From positions 1-64,000 of the forward strand of contig JAOWBW010001815.1 in assembly GCA_026119855.1 (NCBI GenBank): a stretch of 64,000 bases of DNA. Reading direction: 5' to 3'. Positions 31,723 through 43,818 of this stretch are shown here, piece by piece (the first letter of the stretch is position 1; each line of letters begins with the position of its first letter). This stretch comes from Campanula takesimana. Lineage: Eukaryota; Streptophyta; Magnoliopsida; Asterales; Campanulaceae. The notes under the pieces are model-generated. The model saw only the letters and a program-made list of their open reading frames with translations. It did not search any database and was not told the DNA's origin. A program made the translations under genes and the position numbers.

Positions 31723-32129
31723 GTGTCCAGTCAAGCCCAGGTGCAAGTTCCCATGCAGAAATATATACATCACATCAATATGCATTCAACACCCATCCGA
31801 GTTTTCAGCTCCGCCTTAGGGTGTTTCAAATACAAAAATTCCGCAACGGACACCGTTACATACGACGGTTACAAAAGTCAAGGTCAATCTCGACATTTTC
31901 CTCGCTAAAGGGAAAACATTCTTTCGGTCTACGGTCAACTGTGCCCGCACCCTGCAAAAGTCAACTGCAACTCCAAGCAGCATACAGCTTCAAAACAGCA
32001 ATTTGGTCCATGGTGAACCACTGGAATCACCACTTCTTTATCAAGCAAAGTCTACAAATTCACTTTCATCTCAAGTCCCCTATACGAACTCTACATCAGC
32101 AGACGGATTCTCAGATCCCGCTAGTCCCC

Positions 32130-32570
32130 TATGTGGACTATAAATCAGCAGACAGATTCTCGGATCCCGCTAGTCCCCTAACGGACTTCAACTCGGCAGA
32201 CGGGTCCCCTAACGGATTCAACCAAGTCCCCTAACGGACTTCAACTCGGCAGACAGGTCCCCTAACGGATTCAGCCAAGTCCCCTAATGGACTTCAACTC
32301 GGCAGACGGGTCCCCTAACGGATTTCAGCCAAGTCCCCTAACGGACTTCAACTCGGCAGACGGGTCCCCTAACGAATTCAGCCAAGTCCCCTAACGGACT
32401 TCAACTCGGCAGACGGGTCCCTTAACGGATTCAGCCAAGTCCCCTAACGGACTTCAACTCGGTAGATGGGTCCCCTAACAGATTCAGCCAAGTCCCCTAA
32501 CAGACTTTAACTCGGCAGACAGGTCCCCTAACGGATTCAGCCAAGTCCCCTATACGGACTCTAAACATTG
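32130..32570. repeat. 3' UTR tandem array of element C (~53-bp units)
   Basis: CTAACGGACTTCAACTCGGC and GACGGGTCCCCTAACGG alternate. The ACTTCAACTCGG word recurs near 32186, 32238, 32291, 32345, 32398 and 32451, with a variant near 32504. Less regular units begin about 32080. Right before the polypurine tract. Confidence 0.9.
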
Positions 32571-32756
32571 GCCATGGTGGGCCGATTTCTATCACCGCAC
32601 CCCTTCTATCAGCAAAAGTCGCTCACACAAGGAGCGTACATCTATCTCTTGTAATTTCAAGATTCTTGTTTTCATCGAGTCTTTGCCTTTTTCTTGGTGA
32701 TGTCCTCGGCGGATGTTTTGTTCTTTTGTCGACGCGTTTTGCTTTGCAATCCACGT

Positions 32757-32769
32757 CTCCGAGGGGCTC
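32757..32769 (+). other. Polypurine tract of element C
   Basis: CTCCGAGGGGCTC directly before the 3' LTR TGTAGACA. Confidence 0.75.
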
Positions 32770-35700
32770 TGTAGACACCCCGCCTTGGACCGCTCACCCC
32801 GATTGCACATTTGGTTTTGTGTTTGTCCCTATTTTAAGTGTTTCTCGTTAGTTTCTGTTACTTCCGTTAAGTTCCTGACTGACTTCGTTAAGTCCAGGGA
32901 CCAAACTGAATAACAGTGCTGACTTTCTAGTCCATTCTGTCATTTTTACCATCTCCAAGTCGCGCGCTTTCAGCCTTTGGGACCATAGGCGCGCGCATCC
33001 CGCCACCAAAGCAGGAGGCGCGCGCACCTGGGCGTCAGTTACAGATTTCTATCCAAGAATCCCTCCCTTGCTCCTTTTAACAGGATTTGCCCGGGAAACT
33101 AATGTTGTTGACTTGGTTTTGGCACCAAAAACTCACCTTCTTCACCTATATAAACACCTCTAATTCACCTTTGAATGGAGGAAGATTTTTGATCACTAAC
33201 AAAACTATACACAAAATATACTTGCAAGGCATTTCTCAAGAGTCACCCTTTGAAGTTCTTGGAAGTATAGGTAAAGACTATTTTTCCTCTCACCTCTTCT
33301 ACTTCATCTCTCCTCTCTTTCTTTTATCTTCAATCAAAGTGCAATCACCCAAACATTTTGGGATATGACACCAAAGGCTACTTCACTTCATTGAAGCTAG
33401 TCAAGGAGTTATCTCCCTACATTCCAAATCACCTTTCAAAACCTCCTCTTTCATCAAAGAATAAGAAGAACATTTTATCATTCATGTAGATTTTTATCAA
33501 GCAAGACCAACTTTAGTTGGGCAAGATGGGTGTTTAAGTACTTCCCATCTCGTAACCTAACCCCCGAACATCTTTAAAACAAGAATCTCTGTTTTCATAA
33601 TCAAACATAGGCTATAAACATTAGGTTTTTCTTATGTTCCTCTAAAACATAGGTGGCGACTCTACAAATCAATACACAAATAGACATCCTAGGACAATCT
33701 GTCACGACCAGAAAACTAGGCTCTATTTTATTGGTAATAAATAATTATTATTTATTTATTTGCTTATTTATTTATTTAAATTATTATTTATTTAAATATT
33801 TATGTGTGCATTTTATGTTTCATAATAATTGTGCCTAGCATTTTATTTGGATCAATTGTGCTAGTGTAGAAGTGTTGGGTCTTAATTGTTAGTAGGGAGT
33901 GTAAGCATTAGTGTTAGTGGAGGAGGGGGCCTTAGAGTAAATTCTTTTAAAACATTCTCCTACTCCCTCCCTACTCTCCTCCCTCACCTCCCTCACTCTT
34001 CCCCTTATCTCTCCCAGCTCAATCTCTCTCTCTCTCTACAAAAGGTAAGTTTTCTCATCTTCTTCCTTCTCTCTTCATTTCCTCCATCTTCCTCTCATAA
34101 TCTCTCATTTCTTAAAGCGTGAACCTTGTTTAGATCGTCGATAGGATCGCGTAGAACCAAAAAGAATTGAATTCCGGCAACTTTGAGATTTATCAGGTAA
34201 GTTACTTTTCCCCCATTTTGATGCTAAAATGTTCATATCATGTTTAGATAATGCTTTATGTGTTATAATTGAAGTTTGGTTGGGTTTTGAATTTATTTGG
34301 AATTTTATTTGAGTTTTGGGTAAAAATGGTGAAACTTGAATGTTGGTTTTGATTCTTGGTTTTGGTTGGTAAATGGTGTATTTGGATTCCCATTTTAGTT
34401 ATAAATGATGTTTGGGTACCTTAAAAATCTTGTAGGGAGTGTTGATTTTGAGTGTTTATGGATTTGGTATGAAATGGTAAGGAAATTTAGGAAACCCAGC
34501 TGCTGAATTCTTCCCAGTCCGTAGACCAGGCGCCCGCCCGACCCCCTCCAGGCGCCCGCCTACATGTCATTTTCTGATGACCAGACCTTCTGGTCATTCA
34601 GGCGCCCGCCTGCCCTATTCCAGGCGCCCGCCCGCCCCTGTTCCAGGATTTTGTCCCTTTTGCTTGTTTTAACTAAATGGCTTAGCTAGTTTAAGGTACC
34701 TTCTTCTAAATAACGTAAGATAACACCGAGGAACAATTTAGTAATTAAAATTGGTTCCTTTGTGAACAATAGTGTTATGTAATTTGATCAGGTATTGTTT
34801 GGGCATCTAATGAGGTATTCGTGTTTGTTCCAACTGAATTGATTTTCGAGTAAGACTTGGTCTAGGTTTTAGGCGATGTCCTATAGTACCTAGAGGGTTG
34901 TTATTGAATACCAAGGTGTAGGTTTTAGTCCTGTCGTGATCATGTTCTAATAAGTGTAACATTTCGGATTCGTTTGGGGTGTTTAGAATGGGTTCGTTGT
35001 GAACGGAGATAAAGCGTGAATTGGCATTTGGATACTTACGGTTTGATTAACCTTAAGATGTGTTCATTCGGATTTCTTACTTGGAATTCCAGGTATGATG
35101 AGATGGTTGATTTCATAGTCCTAGTACATCTTTATGAGTAAACGTTTAGGATAATTTTGGGTTATAGTCGTTGTACTATTTGTGAGCGACCGTTTGGGTT
35201 GTGTCTCTTATGAATAACTTGTGGGTATCATCTTTGAAATGTATCTGGTATGGTTCCTCTTTATGGAATTATCGTATTCTAATAATCATTGTTGTTGAGC
35301 TCCTTATGAGCAATACCGTTTATCGTTGTTGTGCTCTTTATGAGAAATTCCGTTTATCGTTGTTGTGCTCTTTTATGAGAAACTTCTTGTGTTCGTTGTT
35401 GTTGAACTCTTCATGAGTAATCGTTTGCATCTTTATGGTGATTAATTGGTGTGGTTCCCTACTTTGGAACCTTAAGTTGTTTATTCATGCTAAAATATTA
35501 TTACTTAGCATTTAATTAGAAGCCCAGCTGGCATATTTGTTGCATCGGGCGATGGGAAGGATTATAATGGCAAAGCCAAGTCCATTATAATGTTGACCAT
35601 TGTTTTGCCCCCTTCTTTACCCCTTCTCCAGATTGGCCTTGGAAAGGTTAAGTCAGCGTTCCTTTGTGAATGTATCTGGCTAACGGGCATGACTTTGTGT

Positions 35701-36553
35701 CATGGTCCTTGTCCCTTGTGACACTTTTATGTTATTGGTTCCGGTACCGGGGTTTTCTCTTCGAGCTTTCATGCTGCTATGAAGATGTTGATTGTTGATT
35801 ATTGAAGCTGCGCAGCGATCCTTTATTTGGATGTTCCGGTTTGGAAAACCTTGGCTATGTATCCACTTATGAGTGTTTATTTCAGCTTTATGTGTTGCAT
35901 GATGAGCTGGTCGTTATTTCCAACCGGTATGGGACGGTTGGCGATAGGGAGCCTCTCATTTGTTGTTATATGTCTATTTATATGATTGATTATTGGATGT
36001 TACTGTTTGACAGCATGTCACTTATTATTCCGCTGCTATCTGTCTTATGTTAATTGCTATTGGTCATTTCATATTAGCATGTCATGTAGTTGCATTAGTA
36101 ACTTACTGAGATTTTATCTCACCCCGTTTATTTCCATCTTTGTTTTTCCTTAACCCCCCCCCCCCAGGAGGAAAAGGATTAGGATTTGCGGATCGAGGAG
36201 GACGTCGAGAGGTTTGAGATCTTGGGGCAGGTTGTTATGGATCGGTTTACATTATTTAAATGTATAACCTTTTGGGGATAGTTTTACCATTATTGACGTC
36301 ATTAAGAATTGTATATTTTATTCTTTTGGGTATAAGCTGTGGAGTTTATGTTAGATGTACTTTGTTGATTTAAACTTGGATTTGTAAATCCTTGTGTTAT
36401 CACCTTTTGGTATTAAACGAAATTTTTAACTTCGGTATTTCATAGTTTTGGTTCTAAGTCGACGTCCAGCTCGCGATCTCGGGCCGCGGGGTTCGGGGTC
36501 GCGACACAATCCACCGCTCTAGCCAAGTAGTGGGCTCTCCCAGGGTATCTACA
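32770..36553 (+). repeat. 3' LTR of element C, interrupted by a solo LTR
   Basis: LTR sequence at 32770-33699 and 36512-36553 (972 bp in total plus a 5-bp duplication) with 33700-36506 inserted. Ends in CAGGGTATCTACA followed by the duplication GACCT. Confidence 0.93.
33700..36506. mobile_element. Solo LTR (2.8 kb) inserted in the 3' LTR of element C
   Basis: Begins TGTCACGACC and ends GGGTCGCGACA, an inverted repeat of about 10 bp with TG/CA ends, and is flanked by CAATC (33695-33699 and 36507-36511). No gag, pol, primer site or internal duplication is seen, so it is best read as one long LTR left after recombination. The length, TGTCACGACC start and the TTACTGAGATTTTATCTCACC region near 36100 suggest a Tekay/Del-type chromovirus LTR (from memory). 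Contains four GGCGCCCGCC boxes (34528-34640), a CT-rich stretch (33950-34110) and a 12-base C run (36154-36165). Confidence 0.8.
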
Positions 36554-37784
36554 GACCTATTTGAAGACCACGGTTGATCTTAGGATGGCCCACAAATACC
36601 TTTTGAGTAACATTATTTAACCCACAAACAAGAAAAAAGACTCAACCACATAAGGAAAAAATGACTTTTTTTTTTATTTTATTATTTACAAAAGTCGGAA
36701 GGACGTAGTCCTTTTTGGGGTTTCTAGAAAATTAGTGGAATCATCACACTAGTATATAGACATTCTCGCGGTCCCATATACTCATCGGATTCCACCACAC
36801 TTGTGATACTTACATGTGACGGGATTAAACTAAATTAATGTCATAAAGCATACATGCGGGGACGGAGTTTTATTTCGTCCATAATAACCACTTGGGGACG
36901 GAGTTTTATTTCGTCCATAATAACCACTTGTTTCTTTTGGAAACGGCATGTATGATTTGATGACATTAGTTTTGGGAAATCTCGACACATGAAAACCGAC
37001 TTTAGTCACGGAGTGCTTAACTAGAATTGTGTTGGCTTGTGCTCGGTTAAAGAGAGGCTTAAGGTCACCCCCGGCATGTAGTCATGAACTACGCCACGGG
37101 TTGAGGTTTACCGCTTTGAGAGAGTCAAGGTCGGGTGGAGCTTGAAACTCTCTAGGACGGGCCTCGACGGGTTTGGGGTTATGAACTTGTGCGACTCGAT
37201 AGTGAGCAATTTATAGGAATATGTGCATGTAGTGTGAGGTCAAGCCAAATGACAAAATATTTTTTTTTACTTTTTTTTTAAAACAAAAGAAAAGCAAATA
37301 ATCACATAAACACATAATTACAACTTTCGAATCACCCGTGTGACCGATAAAATAAACAGAAAATAAAAGAGACTATGTGCAGGCCCGGTGCCCACACACT
37401 GTCAAAACTGTTATGTTTCTGTGCACTGTTCTGGAAATGCACCCAGAAGTGGGCGCATTGGGCTACCTACTTAGGAGGCGGGCGCGTTAGGAGGAGGCTG
37501 GCAGAGGCGCCCGCGTCTGGGTGAAAACCTATAAATCAATGGGTTCAAGGGATTGCCTTGACCCTAAATGAAAACTTTTTCCCCTGCAGTAATTGTTAGC
37601 ACAGAAACATGGAATTGAAGGATGAGATGAGAGGCGGGCGATTCTGGTGGTGAAGGTCGGAGGTGAGCGCCTTAGGCCAAGAAGGCCAGAGGCGCACGCT
37701 TCCCACCTTTTTCCACCAGAATGCCCAGAATGCAGAAATAAGAACACCAAAAGTTAAGAACGCAAGTTTAACCCTCTAAGTTGT
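36554..37784 (-). other. 5' leader of element B, upstream of the C insertion
   Basis: Reads on into 18978 once C is removed. Matches the leader of D (50415-51629) and part of the leader of C. Contains the duplicated ~37-bp block (36855-36930) and CG-rich boxes (37440-37520, 37625-37700). Confidence 0.7.
36855..36930 (-). repeat. Duplicated ~37-bp leader block, element B
   Basis: GGGGACGGAGTTTTATTTCG and CCATAATAACCACTTG occur twice in tandem; reverse complement of the C leader block. Confidence 0.8.
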
Positions 37785-37801
37785 CCCCATCGGAGTCGCC
37801 A
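37785..37801 (-). other. Primer-binding site, element B
   Basis: Minus strand TGGCGACTCCGATGGGG, one base from the LTR. Two differences from the C site. Confidence 0.75.
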
Positions 37802-37802
37802 C

Positions 37803-39043
37803 TGTAGATACCCCGGGAGAGCCCACTACTTGTCTAGAGCGGTGAATTATCCTAGGATGTCTAACTGATTTTAATTGTTAGAGTCGCCACCTATGTTTTT
37901 AAAGGAACATAAGAAAAACCTAGAAATAGCCTATTTTAATATTACGAAACCAAAGATTCGGGAGAGAAGGGTTCGGGGGTTAGCTGACGGAGTGGGAAGT
38001 ACATAAACACCCACTCCGCCCTGCTTACGCGGGTCTTGCTACTAAAGGTGTTCTAATGTAAAAAGTCCTTCAATTATTAAATAGTGCTAACAATTACAAT
38101 GTAAAGAAGAGGGGAATTGCAAAGGGAAATAAAAGAGAATTATTTTATATATTAATTTACGCTAAAGATTATATTAAGAGAAGAATAGTAAATTGAAGTA
38201 AAGATTGAAATGTAGGGAGATGACCTTAACCAACTTTAATTTAATAAAGTTGTCATTTAGTCATTTCCCATTGATGGGGATTGCATACATTGACTAAGAC
38301 AAATAAAATAAAAGAAGAGGAGAGGAATAAAGTACCTTTTAGAAAATAAGAACTTCAAATCTTGACTTGGAGATGGAGTTGTTGTAGAGAAATTGTGTGC
38401 AACACTTTGTGTAGTGTTTTTGTAGAGAAATGTTGTTGGGAGAATTTGTGTAGAGTTTAGGTGTAGAGAAAGTTGAAGTCTAAGAACTTGTGTATAGTTT
38501 TTGTAGAAAAGAGAAGTTGGGTCCTTTTCTAAGATAGAAATGAGGGGTTTAAATAGGTAGAGAAAGGAGGGAAATAAGCTTTTCTAACCAATAAGAAAAT
38601 AAAGAAAATCAAATAATAAAGAGAAAATCAAATAATAATAAAAATAAATTTTTTGTTTTAAAGAAATGGCTAGAATAATGGGATTGGGAGTACAAAATAA
38701 AATGGGTTTAATGTTAGAATAAAACATGTGATGAAAAGGTTGTTTTTGAATCTAAAAAATGGAGGGAAAAGGCTGCAATCCGTAACAGTCAAAGTGGGAA
38801 GCGCGCGAGTCCGACCTATTGGACCAAATGCGCGTGTGCCCCATGACCATTACGGGAGGCGCCCGCGGGTGAGAAAGGAAGGATGACAGAAATGACTCTA
38901 AGTTAACTCTGTTATGCAGTTTAGTCCAAAACTAACAGAATCAGTTAGGAACTTAACTGAAGTAACAGAAATTAACGAAAATAAGTTAAATAAAAATACT
39001 ATGTATGCAATCGGAGTGAGAGGTCCAAGGAGGGGTGTCTACA
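37803..39043 (-). repeat. 5' LTR of element B (1241 bp)
   Basis: Sense start TGTAGACACCCCTCC at 39043, end GGGGTATCTACA at 37803. Partner of 12542-13778. Outer flank is the duplication CTCGG (39044-39048). Confidence 0.93.
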
Positions 39044-39489
39044 CTCGGTTAGAGGAGATAGGTTAGAAACCCTCGTTCTTTGCTTGGAGTGATAAGGGGT
39101 GTTGGTGCTTTTCACGAGGTAAGTTTGGTTCGGGATCACTTCCCGGGCATAAACTTTATTCTTACGAGGGAGATAGTAGTGAGAGATAAGCGTGGGGGAA
39201 ATTTAGGACATGTTTAGTTCCCCCTAGCTTTTATGTGTGGGCCTTAGTCCGGATACGTTTTTGTGCATTATATGGAGTTGTATCGGGCTGAGACCATTGA
39301 TCTTTATTTGTTCTTGGTGTTAATGAGGACGGAGTTTCTTATACTCCGATAGTATTTATTGACTTTTCAACTTGGAGGATTATAGGAGATTAGGGGTCAT
39401 CTTCTCCCATGCTACGCTGATAGACCGAAGTTTAGAATGAGGTTAGGATGTTACTCGGGGACGAGTAACGGTCTAAGCGTGGGGGAATT
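39044..39489 (+). other. 3' UTR of the Athila-like element
   Basis: Contains TAAGCGTGGGGGAAA near 39188 and TCTAAGCGTGGGGGAATT at 39472-39489, the latter being the polypurine tract that abuts the LTR. No ORF. Confidence 0.65.
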
Positions 39490-40017
39490 TGATGTGGCGG
39501 ATTTTGTATATATTATTTCCCTTATTTTCCTATGTATTTTCATTCATTTTGATGTACTTAGACTAGATTTGATGTATTTGGGGCATTATTTATCATTTGG
39601 GCTTTATTGTAATCCGGGGTAGAATAGTTGTTTTTATTTATTTATTTTTCCGGATGTAATTTTTGGTGAGCTTCAAAGTCATGTCTCAAGGATCAAGTAG
39701 TCAAAGTCAAGGCAAAGTTAAAGTTAACCGGAGCGGAGGAGTATAGGACCAAACTGCAACAAACTGGAAGTTGAGGTACTATTTTGTAATTTCTGAAAGT
39801 TGGAGAACTGAACTGAAAATTTGAAGACTCCTGGGACTAAAATGGAAAATTTGGAAAACGACCCGATGGATTTCGGCGGATCTGGTAGAATGGTCATGCC
39901 GTTTTCTTTTTCTTATTTATTTATTATTTTTATTTGATTTTTGAAGAGTCCATTATTAGTAGGGAATTAGGATGAGATTAGGTATTCTATTTTTTTTTCA
40001 CTTTAGAAAAAGACTAT

Positions 40018-40048
<31 letters not shown>

Positions 40049-40805
40049 TCTGTGGAGCTTTTGTAACCCTTTAATGGAGAACTAACTCCATAGCTTTGGA
40101 TTGAAAGCTTGAACCCAATTTATTTCAATTGAGGTAATTTTCTTAATCTCTCGTTTAATCTATTCATAATTTTGCTTGTTCCTATTTTAGATTTATAACT
40201 AGGGTTTGTGGATTTGGCCAATTCACTAGTTTTTTTTATGAATCTATGCTAGAATTCTCTGTTCTGTGCCAGAATTAGGGTTTTCACCGTAGCATCTTCA
40301 CGAATTGTGTATGTGACATAACAATTCGGGAAGTAGGCAAAATTAAGCGATTATCTAGTAACCTAGAAAGCGTTCTTGATCTTAGTCTCTTGAATTTAAT
40401 CAATTAATCTTTAGACCTTTTCTGTGCCAGTTTAGGTTTAATTTTAATTAGTGTTTATAGTGAGTGTGCCACTGCTATAGACTAAACTGTAAGAAGAGAC
40501 AGAGATTGAAATATATCTCGTGATCAAGTGAATAGGATTAACGGAGAAAAAGAGGTACTGATGAAATTGAAATAGAGGACGGGGATAGGGATCAATCTGA
40601 AGTGCTTTTTAATCATTGTTTTAATCACATTTAGTTTAATTTCCCGTCTAGGAATTAATTACAATCAAATTCAACCCTCAATCTGGTTAAGTGACTAGTA
40701 CGTAAATAATCATCGTTCTTCGTGGATCGACACTGACTTACCCTAATTACATTATTAGTGGCCGAGTTTAGGTCTAATTTAGTAGACGTGCGACTAAGCC
40801 TATCA
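39490..40805 (+). repeat. 3' LTR of the Athila-like element (about 1.32 kb)
   Basis: Starts TGATGTGGCGGATTTTG right after the polypurine tract and ends near CGACTAAGCCTATCA. Inverted ends TGAT/ATCA. The 3' part, with CGTGGATCGACACTGACTTA, resembles Athila LTR ends. Contains a ~29-base T run at 40020-40050. The right end is inferred because the 5' LTR is not in the window. Confidence 0.6.
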
Positions 40806-43062
40806 TCGTTGCTAATACAGTTACCTATAATTTGAATGACTCTGTCAAAATAAAACAGAGACAAATCATCATATTTTTATTTTTATTTTTATTTTTATTT
40901 TAGAAAGCAACTCTATAAATATAAGTGTAAAGGGTATTACTCTTTTTATCTTTAAAATATTATTTTGTGCTTAAGATTTATTTATCATATTTCTAATAAT
41001 TTGTTTTTATTAAAAAGTAAATATTTTGAAAAATTAGTAAGCTTAATTGTGGGTTAACTATGTGTTTTTAAAGGAAATAATCATAAATACTTTTAATCAT
41101 AGTCAAGCAAATATGTGACTAATAAAGTAATGCTCTAACTTCTTCTAAGATCCATATCATTTGGGTTTAAAGAAAGGGAGGGGCTATTGCCACTACGTTT
41201 TATTCTTTCCAACTACATATACTAGCATTCAATTCCGTGCGTAGCACGGGATCTAGAGTATCGACGCATCATTTGGTAATTATAAATATGAAAAATATTT
41301 TTTTTGTAAAATATTATCCGGAGGGATATATTCAATGACCCAATTAATAATTTATAAATATATGGAGGGAATTTTATAAAAGTTTATATAGAGGGATAGA
41401 AAGTTCATGTGTGTCTATAAAAATTTAATTTGTACAATTAATTTGATATTTATAGTCAAAAAATTATAAATTAATTAAAACATATTGAATAATTAACACT
41501 TTAAGTATTTAAAGACAAATGAATTAAATTAAGTTTTGACATCAGAAAAATTTGATCACTAAACAATAATCAATTTAATAAAATAAAAATCAAAAGTTAA
41601 AATAAAAATAAAAAGAAAATCTAATAGAAAATAGATGTGGAGTTCATATAATCTAATAACTAATTTTTATAAAATAATAATTTCAATTGAATTAAGTTTA
41701 TATTAGATTTCTTGAAATTCCCATATAGAATAGCAAATTGTAAAAGTTAACAAAATGATAAACTTACCTCCCACCTCTCACAAATTAAAAGCAAACCTTG
41801 CTCATTGAACTGTAAGTGTTTTATCCATAAAATTCAATATTCCCATATCCAAACATTTCTTCTCTTGATCATCCTCAACATACTTAACTTTGAAAATAAT
41901 AACACCATATAGTAAATTATATTTTAATCATGGAAACAGAAAAACAATAATTGAAATACCATATTTGTGACAAAAACTATATTATATAAAAGTATATTTA
42001 AGAGAAAAAAATCAAAGAAAAATCACCAAGAAGCTTGCTTTCTCAATTTGACAATCACCAAAAATACTAATCTTCAATGAAAGTAAACTTGAGTATGTTT
42101 CATACCCAATACAGGCAGTCATAGTGGGGTCCTCCATTAACATGTCGGACTACATAGCTTCCATGGTCGTCGATAATGTTTTCTTCCCCATCCAAATTTG
42201 TCCAATTTTTTTTTCCCAAACCTACTTAAAAAAACATGTGAGAGAAAATAGTCAAAACCAAAACCATATAGTACATAGATTTAGAAAGAGAATGTTAAAA
42301 GAACGTGGAAATATATAAGAAATCAAAACAAAAAAAAGTGCAATTTTAACTGAGAAAATAAATATAAAAAAACATAGCATAGAAAAATGTACTAAGAAAT
42401 CCGAAAGTGCAAATTTTAATTAAAAATCAAAATTGACAAAAATAATAAATAAAATCAAACCAAATATGAAAGTGATAAATGAAAATGAAGACTAAAAGTA
42501 AAGTCAATATGAAATAAAAAAACATAAATAAAACAAAAAAGAAAGTAAAAATAAATAACAAAAATAAATCTCATCCGAAAGAAAGCACAATGAAAAAAGA
42601 AAATAAGATTTGAATTTCTAATATGTATCAAACTGTGAATTAAGAAAAAAAATGAAAAACAAAAAAAATATAAATGTAAATTAGATTGAACTACAAATTT
42701 CAAATTTAAATTAAAAGAAAAAAAGAGTGAAAAATGAAGTATGAGATATGGAAGATAATTAAAAAACCCACTTTGATTTGTTTGTTTCTCTTCTGGTTAA
42801 ATTTAAGAACTGTCCAGAAGGGAAAAAAAAAAGGAAAAATGGTTTTTTCTTATTTATTTTGGATTAAATTTACTATTTATGAAAAAGTTAAAATTGGTAG
42901 TTTGATAGGTTTACATATTCAGACATTTCAATTCAGACAAATAATCAAACAGTTTTAAAATTTTGAAATTCAGTCCTCAGATTCTACCTCTTATCAATTC
43001 AGACGTGAAATCAGATTTCAATACTTAACACTTAAAAAAAAACACCATCTTACATGGAGTGA
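40806..43062. other. AT-rich interval without genes
   Basis: Very AT-rich, with (ATTTTT)n near 40875-40902 and only short open frames lacking family features. The probable Helitron terminus at 41222-41249 suggests part of it is a Helitron reaching rightwards. Nothing else could be supported. Confidence 0.45.
41222..41249 (-). mobile_element. Probable Helitron 3' terminus
   Basis: On the minus strand: CCGTGC-TAC-GCACGG hairpin, nine bases, then CTAG followed by T. Helitron 3' ends carry such a hairpin about 10 bases before CTRR and insert before T. The 5' TC end was not located. Confidence 0.5.
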
Positions 43063-43070
43063 TAAGCAAT

Positions 43071-43564
43071 TAGGGATGGCAATTTGACCGAATCTGATCC
43101 ATACCGAAGGCGATCCGATCCGAAAAAATAGGGTTTGGTTTGCAATTTTTAAAACCCGAGTGGGTTCGGATCAGATTCGGATCATGCTGATGATCCGACC
43201 CGACCCGACCCGAACCATAATAATCCGATCCGAACCCGACCCGACCCGAACCCTTAATAAAAGGTGAATTTTAAATATTTTTAATATTATCTTGAATTTT
43301 ATTTTTTCTAAGTTGTGTTTGTAAGTGAGATTTGGATGATTTTAGACTATTTTCCATACAACATTCAACATTGTGCTTAAAAATATATTTTAATTAATTA
43401 ATTTTGAGCTAAAAATAGACTTTTAATAAGATTCGGGTCGGATCGGGTCGGTCACGGATTCTTGAATTTTTGGATCGGATCGGGTTCGGATCGGTATATT
43501 TGAGATTCAGATCGGGTTCGGGTCGGCCATGATCCGATCCGAACCCGACCCGTTGCCATCCCTA
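43071..43564. mobile_element. hAT-type MITE (494 bp)
   Basis: Terminal inverted repeats TAGGGATGGCAA and TTGCCATCCCTA, flanked by 8-bp duplications TAAGCAAT (43063-43070 and 43565-43572). Subterminal regions are rich in CCGACCCG/CGGGTCGG words in opposite orientation at the two ends, so the element can fold back on itself. No ORF, so non-autonomous. Confidence 0.85.
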
Positions 43565-43640
43565 TAAGCAATGGAAAATAAGCCAAAATAATCAAGTCTT
43601 CCAACCCATTTGAGAGAAAACACAAATGTGAAAGAATAAA

Positions 43641-43818
43641 GGCCAAAATACGTTTACCCCCCAATGTATACACTGAATCCCACTTTCCACCCTCGCGCGA
43701 ATTTTGTCCCCAAGTCATACTCAATGTTTAAATAATCCTACTTTGCCCCCTCAATCCAAACGGCCGTTAGAAATTTAACGAAATCAGTCATGTGCAAGGC
43801 ACATGATGGGTATTTTGG
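43641..43818 (+). repeat. Left terminal inverted repeat of the MULE
   Basis: About 175 bp. Pairs with 53001-52894 (outer part) and then 44681-44622 (inner part, with CATCATGTGCCATGCACATG matching CATGTGCAAGGCACATGATG). Confidence 0.85.

Larger units (their letters stand above)
18979..36553 (+). mobile_element. Element C: Tat-type Ty3/gypsy retrotransposon with antisense genes, nested in B
   Basis: LTRs 18979-19940 and 32770-36553 (the latter split by a solo LTR), primer-binding site, leader, gag, protease, RT, two RNase H domains, integrase, two 3' UTR stem-loop types, two antisense genes, tandem array and polypurine tract. Duplications GACCT at 18974-18978 and 36554-36558. Joining across the insertion restores the continuity seen in D at 50414-50440. 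About 14.8 kb without the solo LTR. By eye roughly 25-30 differences separate the two LTRs over ~960 bp, so it is moderately young. Many stops and frameshifts in pol make it inactive now. Confidence 0.92.
12542..39043 (-). mobile_element. Element B: pol-less Tat-type LTR retrotransposon, host of nested element C
   Basis: Minus strand: 5' LTR 39043-37803, primer-binding site, leader, insertion of C, gag 18971-18097, 3' UTR hairpins, gag-C/protease scrap, tandem array, polypurine tract, 3' LTR 13778-12542. The 5-bp duplication CTCGG flanks it. Without C the element is about 8.9 kb. No RT, RNase H or integrase is visible. Element D has the same layout, so this is an amplified non-autonomous family rather than one accidental deletion. 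Confidence 0.85.
9337..40805 (+). mobile_element. Athila-like Ty3/gypsy element, plus strand, split by element B
   Basis: Pieces at 9337-12541 and 39044-40805 belong together: element B (12542-39043) is flanked by CTCGG on both sides (12537-12541 and 39044-39048). Evidence for Athila is the gag-protease frame with an ACAMTLRS-like motif, GRPFMST, the TAAGCGTGGGGGA tract before the LTR, and a TGATG...TATCA LTR. The 5' LTR and gag N-terminus were displaced by the insertion of A. No RT or integrase is present. Confidence 0.75.

Noticed and set aside
32770..36553. C's 3' region as two separate elements
   Set aside because: LTR sequence resumes exactly after CAATC and ends with the GACCT duplication, so it is one LTR with an insertion.
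42455..42958. Phe/Leu-rich frames as small membrane proteins
   Set aside because: They follow from A/T-rich composition; no start context or homology visible.
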